A stretch of 64,000 bases of DNA from Cellulomonas sp. Leaf395 (GTDB lineage: Bacteria; Actinomycetota; Actinomycetes; Actinomycetales; Cellulomonadaceae): contig NZ_LMQI01000005.1 of NCBI RefSeq assembly GCF_001424125.1, forward strand, positions 598,162-662,161, given 5' to 3'. Of the stretch, positions 1-9,767 are shown piece by piece (within the stretch, counting starts at the first letter, position 1; every line of letters begins with the position of its first letter). The notes below the pieces were generated by a model. That model saw nothing but the letters and a program-made list of their open reading frames with translations, did not search any database and was not told where the DNA came from. Made by a program: the position numbers and the translations under genes.

Positions 1-2959
1 GGTCATCCTCGTCGGGCTCGCGCGAGAACAGCAGGAGCTCGGGCAGGCTCGTGGCGAAGTAGTCGGTGACGCCGTCGTCGCGGACGGCTGCCGGTGCCAC
101 GTACTGCGCACGCGCCTCGCCGAGGTTGGGCGGCGGGTCGGTCAGCGGCAGACCCAGCGCCTGCAGCGCCGCGTCCCACGCCGCGACCGTGCGCCCTTCG
201 CCGCCCTCCCACGGGTGGAACGAACGGGTGACGAGGATCTCGTAGGCCTGTGCGGCGAGCCCGGAGTCGGTGAGGAGACGGACGTAGGCGATGGTGAAGT
301 CGTCGCGCGTCAGGACGAGGTGCTCGACGGGCCGGACCCGTGCGAGCCGCTCCTCGGCGGCGTGCCCGAGCCGGGCGGCGAGCTGGTCCTGCTCGTAGCG
401 CAGCCGCGCGTCATCCGGCGCGACGGCGATCGCCTCCTCATACCGCTGCCACGCGCGGGCGTCGTCGTGGGCGATGTTGAACGCGGCCATCCCGGCGTTG
501 CGCAGGAGCACAGGGTGCCGCAGACCCAGCTCGGTCGCCCGGTCCCACAGGCGCAAGGCCTCCGGGCGACGGCCGTGCGCGTAGAGCAGCATGCCGAGCA
601 GCGACCGGGCGGTGGCGTCGTCGGGATCCGCGTCGACCGCGCGCTGGAGAGCGTCGTGCGCGTCGAGGCCGTAAGGGAACGCCCAGGTCACGTCTGCTGC
701 TCGGGCCTCAGCTCGGCGGTCGGCCGCCTCGGCGTCGAGACCGCTCTCCTCGAGCAGGCAGGCAGCCTCGTAGTGGGCGACCGGCCGCAGGTTGCCCGCG
801 ACCGACACCGGGGCTGCGACGACCTGGTCCAGGAGCCGCAGGGCGGCGGTGTGCTCGCCCGCCCGGCGGAGGTCGGTCGCGACGTCCAGGAGAAGTCCCG
901 CGTCCGTGGGCGGGCGCCGACCGGCCAGGACCCGCAGGACGGCGTCGAGCGGGTCGAGCGCGAGCGCGTGCTCGAGCACGTCGACCGCGTCCTGCTCGCG
1001 CCCGAGCCGGCGCAGGACGACGACCAGCAGCGCCGTGCGTCGGGTGTCGTGCCCGACGACGCCGTCGAGCGTGTCCAGCACGCGCAGCGCAGCGCGGTTG
1101 TGCCCTCGGTGGGCGAGCGACCGAGCGAGCTCCAGACCGGCGGCGGCAGCCCAGGTGCCGTCCCAGCCGGCCTTGCCGAAGGATCGCTCCGCGTCCTCGA
1201 CGCGGCCCAGGCGATTCTGGACCAGCCCTGCCAGGTAGTACGCCTCGGCGTCGAGCGGGTTCGCGTTGCGCCGGTTCAGGCGGCGCAACGCCACCTCGAC
1301 CTGCTCGAGCGCACGGTCGTAGCGACCGGCGCGATAGTCGCGGTCGGCCAGGGCGAGGTTCGTGCGGGAGTCCCCGGGGTCACGCCGGAGCGCCTCGTGC
1401 CAGTAGGGCAGCGGGGACCGCGTCGGGTGCCGGTACTGGCTCAGGTGCAGACCGGTGAGGTAGAGCTCCTCGACCGACTCCACCGCCGCGGGCAGGGGCG
1501 GTTCGTCGGCGACCCAGGGCTCCTCGTCGCTGGTCTCGGTCGGGGTCCAGCGCACCAGCAGACGGCCGGCGGAGTCGAGGAGCTCGGCGATCAGGTCGTT
1601 GCCTGCCACGCTCTCCGCGGTCACGGACCGGGGCACCCCCGGGACGAGGTCCGCGACGCTGGACGCCAGCACCTCACGGCCACGCAGGATGCGCAGCTCG
1701 GCCCCGGGCTGGGGTGTCGTCACCGCGAACGAGGCCACGACCGCGCCGTCCCGCTCGACGTTCACGGCCGCGTCGGGGGTTGCCTGGTGCGCCGCGCCGA
1801 TGGCAGGGATCGGATACCAGTACTGGGTGAAGACCTTCGTCTCCCCAGGAAGCAGCCAGCTGAAGTCAGGCTGGTTGTCCGTGTACACGCCGGCCATGAG
1901 CTCGACGTACGGGCCGTCACCGTCGGTGAGCTGCGCGTCCCAGGCGTGGCCGAACGGGGCGTTGCCCCACGTCCACTGCTTCTTCCCGGGCGAGACCCGA
2001 CGCTCGGCCCAGTGCACGAAACCGGCGCCCGCGGCGTGGTCGTAGCCGCCGAAGAAGTCCTGCTGGGAGTCGACGATCATGTAGGACGTCGGGACCGGGA
2101 TGTTCCGGTAGAAGTCGATCCGGTCCGCTCCCGGTTCCTGGTCCGCCCGGGCCGGGTAGTCGACCCCGTAGTACGGGCGGTCGGCGCACGGGAACGCGGT
2201 CAGGGCGCGGCGGGCGTGGTCGGCCACGTAGCGCACGTCCTCGGGGAAGAACGACTGGTACTCGTCGTGCACCCGTGCGGCCACGTTCGCCCACCACAGG
2301 AACGTCTGGCGTTCGCTCGTGCGGTTGTGCAGCCGGACCACGAGCTCGACGACGGAGCTGTCCGCGCGGAGTCGGATGCCGTGCTGGGCCGACATCCGCG
2401 CGAACGGGTCGTGGTCGTGGCACCAGACGGTCACCGAGCCGTCGTCACCCTGCTCGATGAGCGTCTCGACGGGCAGGTAGGTGGCGGGCCGGTGATGCTG
2501 CGGCCAGTTGAACTCGACCCCACCGCTGATCCACGGTCCTCCGAGGCCCACCAGCGCGGGCTTGATGACGTTGTTGCGGTAGAAGAAGTCGTAGCTGGTG
2601 GTCTTGTCGTACCCGATGTGGATCCGGCCACCGAGCTCGGGCAGGACCACCAGACGCACGTACGCGTTCTCGAGGTGGACCGCCTGCCACTGCCGGTCGA
2701 CCCCGACGTCGGCGACGTGCTCGACGAACGGCAGCGGGTAGACCTTGCCGCTGGACCCCTGGTACACCCGGTGGTCCAGGTACATCGGGTAGGCGCTCGG
2801 CTCCCCCGCGTCGTACGTGCGGATCGTCAGCGGCTCGCTCCACGCCACGGCGGCTCCGCGCGCGAGCGCCTCGCTCAGGTGGGCGGGCGCGTCCGGGAGC
2901 GTGAGCGTGGCGTCTGCGTCCGCCTGCGTGCCGCCGTCGAGCGGCAGGGACGCGGTCAC
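1..2959 (-). CDS. DUF5107 domain protein with TPR repeats (3' end outside window)
   Basis: At least 986 codons are open on the minus strand and the gene runs off the left edge. The GTG start at 2959 overlaps the TGA of the upstream GH35 gene (GTGA), so the two are translationally coupled. The N-terminal half has segments like VRLVVLPELGGRIHIGY and GGVEFNWPQHHRP, typical of DUF5107 and reminiscent of aldose-epimerase-like beta-supersandwich folds. From about residue 480 the protein is Ala/Leu-rich with repeated TPR-like helices (for example ALADRDYRAGRYDRALEQVE and LLGMLLYAHGRRPEALRLW). No signal peptide is seen, so it is probably cytoplasmic. Coupling to a GH35 gene and a divergent AraC regulator suggests a role in glycan catabolism, either as an enzyme or as a sugar-binding scaffold; the activity is unknown. 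The long plus-strand ORF opposite it is its codon mirror image. Confidence 0.8.
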   Translation of the reverse strand, partial: MTASLPLDGGTQADADATLTLPDAPAHLSEALARGAAVAWSEPLTIRTYDAGEPSAYPMYLDHRVYQGSSGKVYPLPFVEHVADVGVDRQWQAVHLENAYVRLVVLPELGGRIHIGYDKTTSYDFFYRNNVIKPALVGLGGPWISGGVEFNWPQHHRPATYLPVETLIEQGDDGSVTVWCHDHDPFARMSAQHGIRLRADSSVVELVVRLHNRTSERQTFLWWANVAARVHDEYQSFFPEDVRYVADHARRALTAFPCADRPYYGVDYPARADQEPGADRIDFYRNIPVPTSYMIVDSQQDFFGGYDHAAGAGFVHWAERRVSPGKKQWTWGNAPFGHAWDAQLTDGDGPYVELMAGVYTDNQPDFSWLLPGETKVFTQYWYPIPAIGAAHQATPDAAVNVERDGAVVASFAVTTPQPGAELRILRGREVLASSVADLVPGVPRSVTAESVAGNDLIAELLDSAGRLLVRWTPTETSDEEPWVADEPPLPAAVESVEELYLTGLHLSQYRHPTRSPLPYWHEALRRDPGDSRTNLALADRDYRAGRYDRALEQVEVALRRLNRRNANPLDAEAYYLAGLVQNRLGRVEDAERSFGKAGWDGTWAAAAGLELARSLAHRGHNRAALRVLDTLDGVVGHDTRRTALLVVVLRRLGREQDAVDVLEHALALDPLDAVLRVLAGRRPPTDAGLLLDVATDLRRAGEHTAALRLLDQVVAAPVSVAGNLRPVAHYEAACLLEESGLDAEAADRRAEARAADVTWAFPYGLDAHDALQRAVDADPDDATARSLLGMLLYAHGRRPEALRLWDRATELGLRHPVLLRNAGMAAFNIAHDDARAWQRYEEAIAVAPDDARLRYEQDQLAARLGHAAEERLARVRPVEHLVLTRDDFTIAYVRLLTDSGLAAQAYEILVTRSFHPWEGGEGRTVAAWDAALQALGLPLTDPPPNLGEARAQYVAPAAVRDDGVTDYFATSLPELLLFSREPDEDD

Positions 2960-5331
2960 GTGAGCTCCAGCTCGACGCGCTGGACGCGCACCACGTCGAC
3001 CGCCTGCACCTCGATGCCGTCCTCGACTCCACGGACGGAGGGGTCCACCCAGACGCCGACCTCGTGCCGCCACGGGAACAGCTGCAAGGTGATCCCGTCG
3101 GTGGAGACGTCCGAGCGACGGGGTGTGAGATCGACCTCCCAGACCCGCCCGTGCCAGAAGTGGTCGCTGACGACGTCCTCACCGATCACCGCCCGCCCCA
3201 CGTCGCCGGTCCAGGTCACGCGCAGGAGGGCCCTGTCGGTGCCCTCGAGCAGATGAGGGGGAACGTCGAGGTGGACCCGTGCCGCGCCGTCGAAATCGGT
3301 CGGTGCGCTCAGCCGCTGCAGCGGGCCGCCGCGCACGGGATCGGGCACGTCGGCCGCGGTGGGCCGCAGACCTTCCGCGATCCGGTGGGTCCCGGCGGAC
3401 GGGATCTCGACGGTCCAGCGCGACCACGGGCCGACGGCGACCCCTGAGCCGGACGCGCCGCGCAGTCCGGCCGGCGCGGGCAGGACGGCGACCGAGGCGA
3501 CCTCCTGGCTCGTGTGGAGGACCAGCGTTCCGTCTGGCGACGAGAAAGCCGGGACGTCACAGAGCACGAGCCGCTCCCGACCACCCAGCTCCAACCGGTA
3601 GAGCTGGTTCGCGGTGGCCTCGTCGAGCACGAGGATCCGGACGCCCGGCAGCTCCACCACGGTCGATGGACCGGGCGCCTGGGCCAGGTCGACCACGGTG
3701 GCGCCGTCGACCGCCCGGGTGGCCCCTGCACCTCCGACCGGGACCTGGCCTTCGAGCACCAGCTCGACGGGGATCCCGTCTGTGGCGGCCAGCACGACAA
3801 GCTCGCCGCCGTCCAGCTCGATGCGGGTGACCAGCTGCGCGGTCGCGCTGCGCAGCACGACGCCGTCGGTGAGCGGGTACCGCAGCGGCCACGCCACGCT
3901 GATGTCGGCGGGCACGTCCACCGGGTGCGAGGGGATGCGCACGACTGCGCCGTCGTCGAGCTCCACCTCGACCTGCACGCCGTCCTGGGCCGCGATCGGG
4001 TGGTGGCTCGGCTGGTAGGTGCTGAGGAAGACGTACCCGCGGTGCCCGTCGGAACGGACCGACCAGCGCAGCTCCTCGGGGTCCTCGCTGCCGCCCCCGA
4101 CGGTCGTGGTCATCGCCGCCAGCGCCGCCCCCTCGGTCGCGAGCCACAGGTGCTGGCGTCGCAGGAGGTGGTGGTGCGGTCGGATCTGCCCGTGCTCACC
4201 GATCGGCGCGTGGAAGTCGTAGGTCCGCGTCGGGACGTCGTTGGGGTAGCCCGTGGCGTGCGACTCCTGCTGTGTCCCGCCGGGCCCGGTGCGCTGCGTC
4301 CCGCCGGCGTACATGTAGTAGCCCTGCCAGATGGAGCCGCTGCCGATCTTCGCCAGCGCGAGCGCGGCGACGTCCTCGGGCTGCACGAGCGGCCGGCGGT
4401 GGTAGGCGACGTGCATGCCGCCGCCCAGTTCGCAGGTCGCGAACGGCAGCGCATCGTCGTCCTTGAGAGGCACGGCGTCCGGGTCCACGACGATGCCGTC
4501 GAGCGCCTCGCGCAGGTCCGCACCGACGCTCAGGTCGTCGCGCACCGGGCTGTAGCGGAAGTGGAAGGCCGCGAAGCCGGGCCACTCGGTCGTCGTCTCC
4601 TCCCAGAACCCGTCCGAGTACGCGCTGTACACCGGGAGCAGCGAGTCGGGGACCTGTGCACCGCCCCAGCCGGTCGCGGTCCAGAGAGGCACGCGCAGAC
4701 CGAGACCCTCAGCGATGGTCCGGAGCCGGGCGAGGTGCTGTGGCTGGTCGTAGAGCTCGTTGTCCATCTGGGCACCGACGACCGGGCCCCCCTCCGCATG
4801 CGTCAAGCCGGCGATCTGGGCGACGATCTGCGCGAAGAGCCGCTCGACGAGCTCGAGATACGCGGGATCGTTCGTCCGCGTCGCGATCCCCTGCTCCACC
4901 AGCCAGTCCGGGAAGCCGCCGTAGCGTGCCTCGCCGTGCGCCCACGGGCCCATCCGCACGACGACCTGCAGACCGTGCCGGCCGGCGAGCTCGACGAAGG
5001 CCCGCAGGTCGAGGTTGCCGGCCCAGCTGAACTGTCCGGGTCGCGGCTCGTGGGCTTGCCAGAAGACGTAGGTGGCCACGGAGTCGAGCCCTCCGGCTCG
5101 CGCATGGCTGATGACCTCCGACCAGCGCTCGCGCGGGATGCGCGAGTAGTGGATCTCGCCCGTGACGGGGAACCAGGGACGGCCACCGCGCTCGATCGAG
5201 CGGCTCGTGACCTCGACGCGGTCCGGCGAACCGTCCGGCTCCCCCAGGGGCAGGTGATCCCGGCGAGGTTCCACGGGCAGCGGCACACGGAGCCGAGGGA
5301 CGGTCCCGGTGAGATCGACCTGCGTGTGCAA
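2956..5331 (-). CDS. Glycoside hydrolase family 35 beta-galactosidase
   Basis: A 791-residue protein with a GH35 TIM barrel in the N-terminal half: GEIHYSRIPRERW near residues 58-70, TYVFWQAHEP near 87-96 and VVRMGPWAHGEARYGGFPDW near 124-143. The acid/base Glu is probably Glu192 in AQMDNELYD, and Glu301 in FATCELGGG is the candidate nucleophile. The C-terminal half is beta-rich and would form the jelly-roll domains of this family. No signal peptide is seen, so it probably acts in the cytoplasm on imported galactosides or galactan oligosaccharides. The TTG start at 5331 is chosen because AAGGAGA lies just upstream. It is the first gene of an operon with the DUF5107 gene, divergent from an AraC regulator. 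Exact linkage specificity cannot be read from sequence. Confidence 0.88.
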   Translation of the reverse strand: MHTQVDLTGTVPRLRVPLPVEPRRDHLPLGEPDGSPDRVEVTSRSIERGGRPWFPVTGEIHYSRIPRERWSEVISHARAGGLDSVATYVFWQAHEPRPGQFSWAGNLDLRAFVELAGRHGLQVVVRMGPWAHGEARYGGFPDWLVEQGIATRTNDPAYLELVERLFAQIVAQIAGLTHAEGGPVVGAQMDNELYDQPQHLARLRTIAEGLGLRVPLWTATGWGGAQVPDSLLPVYSAYSDGFWEETTTEWPGFAAFHFRYSPVRDDLSVGADLREALDGIVVDPDAVPLKDDDALPFATCELGGGMHVAYHRRPLVQPEDVAALALAKIGSGSIWQGYYMYAGGTQRTGPGGTQQESHATGYPNDVPTRTYDFHAPIGEHGQIRPHHHLLRRQHLWLATEGAALAAMTTTVGGGSEDPEELRWSVRSDGHRGYVFLSTYQPSHHPIAAQDGVQVEVELDDGAVVRIPSHPVDVPADISVAWPLRYPLTDGVVLRSATAQLVTRIELDGGELVVLAATDGIPVELVLEGQVPVGGAGATRAVDGATVVDLAQAPGPSTVVELPGVRILVLDEATANQLYRLELGGRERLVLCDVPAFSSPDGTLVLHTSQEVASVAVLPAPAGLRGASGSGVAVGPWSRWTVEIPSAGTHRIAEGLRPTAADVPDPVRGGPLQRLSAPTDFDGAARVHLDVPPHLLEGTDRALLRVTWTGDVGRAVIGEDVVSDHFWHGRVWEVDLTPRRSDVSTDGITLQLFPWRHEVGVWVDPSVRGVEDGIEVQAVDVVRVQRVELELT

Positions 5332-5597
5332 TCTGTCTCCTTCTGCAGAACACCCCGCCGGGGTGCTGGACGTGTCTGGGGCCTCCGAGCGGACGAGGCG
5401 GCAGCGGTGCCGTTCATCCGCGGCGAGACGTGCTCGATGAGGCCGCGATGCGAGGTTATGCCGGACGACCCTGCGTGCGCGATGGCGGTTTCGACGGGCT
5501 CATGGACGAATTGACAACGGCTCAACGTCGGCATCCACGCAAAGAGGGGGCATCGGCGACTTGACCTGACTCTGCGCAGCAGGCTTCGATCCGGATC
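5332..5597. promoter_or_regulatory. Divergent intergenic region of the GH35 operon and araC-type gene
   Basis: 266 bases separate the GH35 gene (minus) from the AraC-family gene (plus) and must hold both promoters and probably the AraC binding sites. The only element read with confidence is the AAGGAGA ribosome binding site just before the GH35 TTG start. No clear direct repeat pair was identified by eye. Confidence 0.5.
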
Positions 5598-6488
5598 ATG
5601 GACGAAAGCGTGGTCGTCGAGTCCGAGTCGCTCCGCGAGGGGTTCGTCGGCCAGCGCTTGTTCGTGCTTCCGCGACCGGCAATCCGGGCCGCGCTCGCGC
5701 GACCGGTGACCAACCGCCTGCTGGTCACCGACGCCGGGTTCTTCCCGCACGCCGCCCGGCACGGCCGGGCTCGTCCCCACGGTGCGGGCCAGCACATCCT
5801 CATGATCTGCACCGACGGATCAGGGTGGTGCCGTACCCCTGACGGGCGTTTCGCCGTCCAGCGCGGCGACGCGGTGCTGGTGCCCGCGTCGGTCGCGCAC
5901 GAGTACGCGGCCTCCGAGTCGGACCCGTGGACCCTGTGGTGGCTCCACGTCGTCGGGCACGACGCCGCCGACCTTGTCCAGGCCGCGCACGTGGCTGCCG
6001 GGGGGCCGGTCTCCCACCTGAGGGACCCGGCCGCGATCGCCAGCCTCGTCTCCCACGCGATCGACGCGCTGGACACCGGGACAGCAGGCGGTCTGGTCAG
6101 TGCGTCGGGTGCCGCCTGGAACGCGCTCGCACAGGTGGCCGCCACCGGTCGGCGAGGCCCCGGTCCTTCCCTCAGTCCCGTGGAACGCGCCGTCGAGCAC
6201 CTGCGCGCCACCAGCCCGCGTCGTATCCCGATGGAGTCGCTCGCCGCGATGGTGGGGCTCAGCCCGTCGCAGCTGCGCACGGTCTTCCGTCAGCAGGTCG
6301 GCGTGGCTCCCCTGCGCTACCAGAGTGACCTGCGCATGGCGAAGGCCAGGGAGCTGCTCGACACCAGCACCTTGACCGTCGCCGCCGTCGCCGCCACGTG
6401 CGGGTACGAGGATGCGCTCTACTTCTCACGGCAGTTCACCCGGACGCACGGGCAGTCGCCGTCCGCGTTCCGCGCCCGAGCCCACTGA
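5598..6488 (+). CDS. AraC family transcriptional regulator
   Basis: A 296-residue protein. Residues about 30-150 form a cupin-like sugar-sensing domain (GAGQHILMICTDGSGW, then RGDAVLVPASVAHEY). The last 100 residues hold the two AraC helix-turn-helix motifs, seen in IPMESLAAMVGLSPSQLRTV and VAAVAATCGYEDALYFSRQF followed by HGQSPSAFR. This layout is that of carbohydrate-responsive AraC regulators. It is transcribed divergently from the GH35/DUF5107 operon, so it most likely controls that operon in response to a sugar derived from its substrate. The ATG at 5598 has no strong ribosome binding site. Confidence 0.88.
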   Translation: MDESVVVESESLREGFVGQRLFVLPRPAIRAALARPVTNRLLVTDAGFFPHAARHGRARPHGAGQHILMICTDGSGWCRTPDGRFAVQRGDAVLVPASVAHEYAASESDPWTLWWLHVVGHDAADLVQAAHVAAGGPVSHLRDPAAIASLVSHAIDALDTGTAGGLVSASGAAWNALAQVAATGRRGPGPSLSPVERAVEHLRATSPRRIPMESLAAMVGLSPSQLRTVFRQQVGVAPLRYQSDLRMAKARELLDTSTLTVAAVAATCGYEDALYFSRQFTRTHGQSPSAFRARAH

Positions 6489-6634
6489 CAGGTCGAACAC
6501 TCGTCTGAGCGGTTTCTCCATCCGGCTCTGCCGGCCTCAGTCTCAATCGACCTGACGCCGTAGCGCCGGTGCCGGCTGGTGTGCAGGTCGAGCGGAACCG
6601 CACCCGACGCGCCGATCGCGAGCATCATGGTGTC

Positions 6635-7045
6635 ATGACCGAGCAGGAGGACTTCTTGGCCTGGGTCACCACGACGCTGCTCGCCGCCGAGAGGGCGTTG
6701 CTCGGCGGTGACGCGGACCCGCGGCGGGCGATCTGGTCCCGCAACGAGCCGGTGAGCATCCAGGGCGCATGGCGCAACGCCTTCGGACAGGCGGATGTGG
6801 AGAAGATCTTCCGCTTCCTCGAGGACACCTTCTCGGACTGCACCTCGTACGAGTTCGAGCTGCTGGCGCACGACGTCGTGGGCGACATGGCCTATACCGC
6901 CGGCCTCGAGCACAGCTCGGTGTCCGTCGACGGTCGGCCGCGGACGTTCACCCTGCGCGCGACGCAGGTGTACCGACGCGAGGACGGTGAGTGGCGCGTG
7001 GCCCATCGTCACGCCGACACGGTGAGCGAGACGGTCGTCGGGTGA
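6635..7045 (+). CDS. SnoaL-like / nuclear transport factor 2 family protein
   Basis: 136 residues. The sequence matches the small alpha+beta barrel of the SnoaL/DUF4440 group: AERALLGGDADPRRAIWSRN, a central SYEFELLAHDVVGDMAYTAG and a terminal TQVYRREDGEWRVAHRHAD, the usual end of these folds. Such proteins bind or isomerise small hydrophobic ligands, but the fold is shared by many functions and no substrate can be named. The open frame extends upstream to 6569, but the added residues are not conserved-looking, so the ATG at 6635 is chosen. It stands alone between the AraC gene and the large LuxR regulator. Confidence 0.75.
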   Translation: MTEQEDFLAWVTTTLLAAERALLGGDADPRRAIWSRNEPVSIQGAWRNAFGQADVEKIFRFLEDTFSDCTSYEFELLAHDVVGDMAYTAGLEHSSVSVDGRPRTFTLRATQVYRREDGEWRVAHRHADTVSETVVG

Positions 7046-7141
7046 GTGCAGACCCGAGTCAGCAGGCTCTGACGCACCCGTCGGGGAGCTCGAGGATGCT
7101 AGGAGTGCGCTGTTCATCTCAGGCTGGCTAGCCTGACGGCT

Positions 7142-9691
7142 ATGGAGCGGACGTGGCCGCTCACCGGCCGGGACGACGAGCTGCGGCGGGTTGCGGCGTC
7201 GATCCGGCCGGGTGCGAGCGGGGTGGTCGTGGCGGGCCCCGCCGGGGTGGGCAAGACGCGGCTCGCCCGCGAGGCCCTGACGAAGCTGGCCGGTACCGGC
7301 GTCACCGTCGTGTGGGGCCACGGCAGCACGGCCGCCCGTCAGATGCCGCTCGGTGCGTTCGCGGGCCTGCTCGACGTCCCGGCCGGCTACACCGCGGAGA
7401 CCATCGGTCGCGCACTGGACCAACTCGCCGTGAGACGGCCGCTGGTCCTTGCGGTCGATGACGCACACCTGCTTGACGAGCACTCGGCGATCGTGCTGCA
7501 CCGCACGGTCGTACGCCGGCTGGCACCGGTCCTGGTGACCCTTCGGACCAGGGAGCCGGTCCCCGACATCGTGACGGCTCTCTGGAAGGACGATCACCTC
7601 CCGCGCTTGGACCTGTCCCCGCTGGACGAGGCTGAGACCACCGGTCTGGTCGCCCGGGTGCTCGGCGGGCCTGTCGACTCCGCCTCCGCGCACAGGTTGT
7701 GGACGTTGACCCAGGGCAGCCCGCTGTTCCTGCGTCACCTGCTGGCCGCCGAGGTGTCAGCGGGACGGTTCACCCCGGCGTCCGGGATCTGGCGGTGGAC
7801 CAGTCAGCCGATGATCTCGCCCGAGCTGGCCGACCTCATCGAGCACGAGATCGGCCGTCTGGCACCGGGGGTGCGGGACGTCGTGGACCTGGTGGCGCTG
7901 GCCGAGCCCGTCGCAGTCTCGACGGTGTCCATGTTGGCCACGCCCTCGGCCCTCGAGGAGGCCGAGGAGCGGGGCCTCGTGCGCACCGATGGACTCGTGG
8001 CCCGGCTGGCGCACCCGCTGTACGGCGAGGTCCGCCGGACCGTGATGGGCGCCCTGCGTGCCCGTCGGCTGCGCGGACAGGTGGCCGTGACCCTGCCGGC
8101 GGCGCCGGACCCGATCCCCCGAGCCGTGCTCACCCTCGACTCCGACCTGCCTGCCGACCCCGCACTGTTCCTGGAGGCAGCCGAGGCGGCGACCCGGTTG
8201 TTCGACCTCCCGCTGGCGGAGCGGCTGGCCCGTGCGGCCGCGGGAACCGGCGCGCCGGTCGCCCGGCTGGTGCACGCTGCAGCTCTGTCGTGGCTCAGCC
8301 GCGGGGACGAGGCCGAGGCGATCCTGCGGGACCTCGCGGAGACCGCTCCGAGCACCGAGTTCCGCGCGATGGCCCAGGTGCACCGCACCGGCAACCTGCT
8401 GTGGACGATGGCTCGACCGGAGGAGGCACGCCAGGCACTGGACGCGGCCGAGGCCAGCGGCGCGCTTCCCGTCCATGTCGCCGCCATGTCACTCGCCGTG
8501 GCGGCGGCGGCCGGCGACCTCTCGCCCCTCCTCGACCGCGGCCCTCAGCTGCTGCACGAGGACCTTCCCGACGACCTGGCCCGGATCCTCGTCGCCTCCG
8601 CGGTGTCGGCGGCGGCAGCCCTGACCGGGAGGCGCGACCTCCTCGACGAGGCCGCCGTCGTGGGAGGGCTCACCGCCGACCGTGTGCCCACCGTGATCCC
8701 CGGGTTCGGGCTCGCGGACCTGCAGGTGCTCGGGCACCGGCTCGACGGCACACCCGCCCGCGGTGACGACCAGGCGCGGAGGATGCGGGCGGCTTCGGCC
8801 GACCTGCCTGGCCCAGCGAGGCTGATGGGACTTGTCGTCGCCGGGCATGCCGCGCTCGCCGGAGGCCGGGTCGTCGAGGCGCTGGCCCTGCTGCGCGAGG
8901 CGTGGGCCGGGCTGGCGGACTCGGGTCACGAGTTCCGGTTCCGGTGCCGGACGCTTCTGGCGACGGCCCTGGCGCAGGCCGGCAACGCCGCCGAGGCAGC
9001 TCCCCTGCTCACTGGGATCCTCATGGGTCAGCATCCGGCGTACCGGTTCCTCGCACCTGAGGACCTCCTGGCACTGGCGTGGGGTGCTGCCGCCGAGGGA
9101 TCGACCACCGAGTCGCTCGACCGCGCCGTCGCAGCCGCTGAGGTCGCCCGAGAGTCGGGCGCGCCCGCGTTCGAGGTGCTCGCCTGGCAGACCGCAGTCC
9201 AGCTCGGCGATGCGACGTCGGCACTCCCCCGCCTCATGGCACTCGCGCAGCTCGGCCCACGGGCCCGCGTCGCGTGCGCCCATGCCCGGGCGTGGGCCGA
9301 CGCGGACGGCGAGAGGCTTCTCGAGGCCGCCGAGGACTGGGCCCGGCTCGGCGACCTCGTCGCCGCCGGAGACGCGGCCGCCCAGGCGGCCGACGCCTAC
9401 CGTCACCAGGGGAGACAGGGGTCAGCACTCTCCGCGTCGGCCCTCGCTGTGAAGCTGGCCGCCAGGTCCGGCGCCAACACCCCGGCGCTTGCGATCGCGG
9501 TCCGACCGCTGCCCTTGACCGCCAGAGAACGCGAGATCGTCGAGCTGGCGGCCAGGGGGCTGCCGAACAAGGACATCGCCGAGCGGCTGACGGTATCGGT
9601 GCGGACCGTCGAGGGTCACCTGTACCGAGCCGGCCTCAAGCTCGGCGTGTCCGAGCGCACCGCGCTCAAGGACGTCCTCGGACTCGAGTAG
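7142..9691 (+). CDS. Large AAA ATPase / LuxR family transcriptional regulator (LAL type)
   Basis: An 849-residue regulator. Walker A is GPAGVGKT at residues 32-39 and Walker B is LVLAVDDAH at 101-109, defining an N-terminal AAA/STAND ATPase. The middle is a long Ala/Leu-rich helical region resembling TPR repeats, for ligand or partner sensing. The final 60 residues are a LuxR-type helix-turn-helix (LTAREREIVELAARGLPNKD, then VRTVEGHLYRAGLKLGVSER). Such LAL proteins are ATP-dependent activators, often of catabolic or secondary-metabolite genes. A cupin gene starts 76 bases downstream with a strong ribosome binding site and may be in the same operon or be its target. The inducer is unknown. Confidence 0.9.
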   Translation: MERTWPLTGRDDELRRVAASIRPGASGVVVAGPAGVGKTRLAREALTKLAGTGVTVVWGHGSTAARQMPLGAFAGLLDVPAGYTAETIGRALDQLAVRRPLVLAVDDAHLLDEHSAIVLHRTVVRRLAPVLVTLRTREPVPDIVTALWKDDHLPRLDLSPLDEAETTGLVARVLGGPVDSASAHRLWTLTQGSPLFLRHLLAAEVSAGRFTPASGIWRWTSQPMISPELADLIEHEIGRLAPGVRDVVDLVALAEPVAVSTVSMLATPSALEEAEERGLVRTDGLVARLAHPLYGEVRRTVMGALRARRLRGQVAVTLPAAPDPIPRAVLTLDSDLPADPALFLEAAEAATRLFDLPLAERLARAAAGTGAPVARLVHAAALSWLSRGDEAEAILRDLAETAPSTEFRAMAQVHRTGNLLWTMARPEEARQALDAAEASGALPVHVAAMSLAVAAAAGDLSPLLDRGPQLLHEDLPDDLARILVASAVSAAAALTGRRDLLDEAAVVGGLTADRVPTVIPGFGLADLQVLGHRLDGTPARGDDQARRMRAASADLPGPARLMGLVVAGHAALAGGRVVEALALLREAWAGLADSGHEFRFRCRTLLATALAQAGNAAEAAPLLTGILMGQHPAYRFLAPEDLLALAWGAAAEGSTTESLDRAVAAAEVARESGAPAFEVLAWQTAVQLGDATSALPRLMALAQLGPRARVACAHARAWADADGERLLEAAEDWARLGDLVAAGDAAAQAADAYRHQGRQGSALSASALAVKLAARSGANTPALAIAVRPLPLTAREREIVELAARGLPNKDIAERLTVSVRTVEGHLYRAGLKLGVSERTALKDVLGLE

Positions 9692-9767
9692 CCCACTACT
9701 CGCACCGTCGCTGCTCCGCCGCAGGAGGCTGTTCGCACCCAGGAACTCCGACGAAGGAGAAGGAGCC

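Noticed and set aside
215..3256. 1013-codon plus-strand open frame
   Set aside because: It is the codon-aligned mirror of the DUF5107 gene; composition (Val/Gly/Arg/Glu-rich) is typical of GC-driven antisense frames and no domain is seen.
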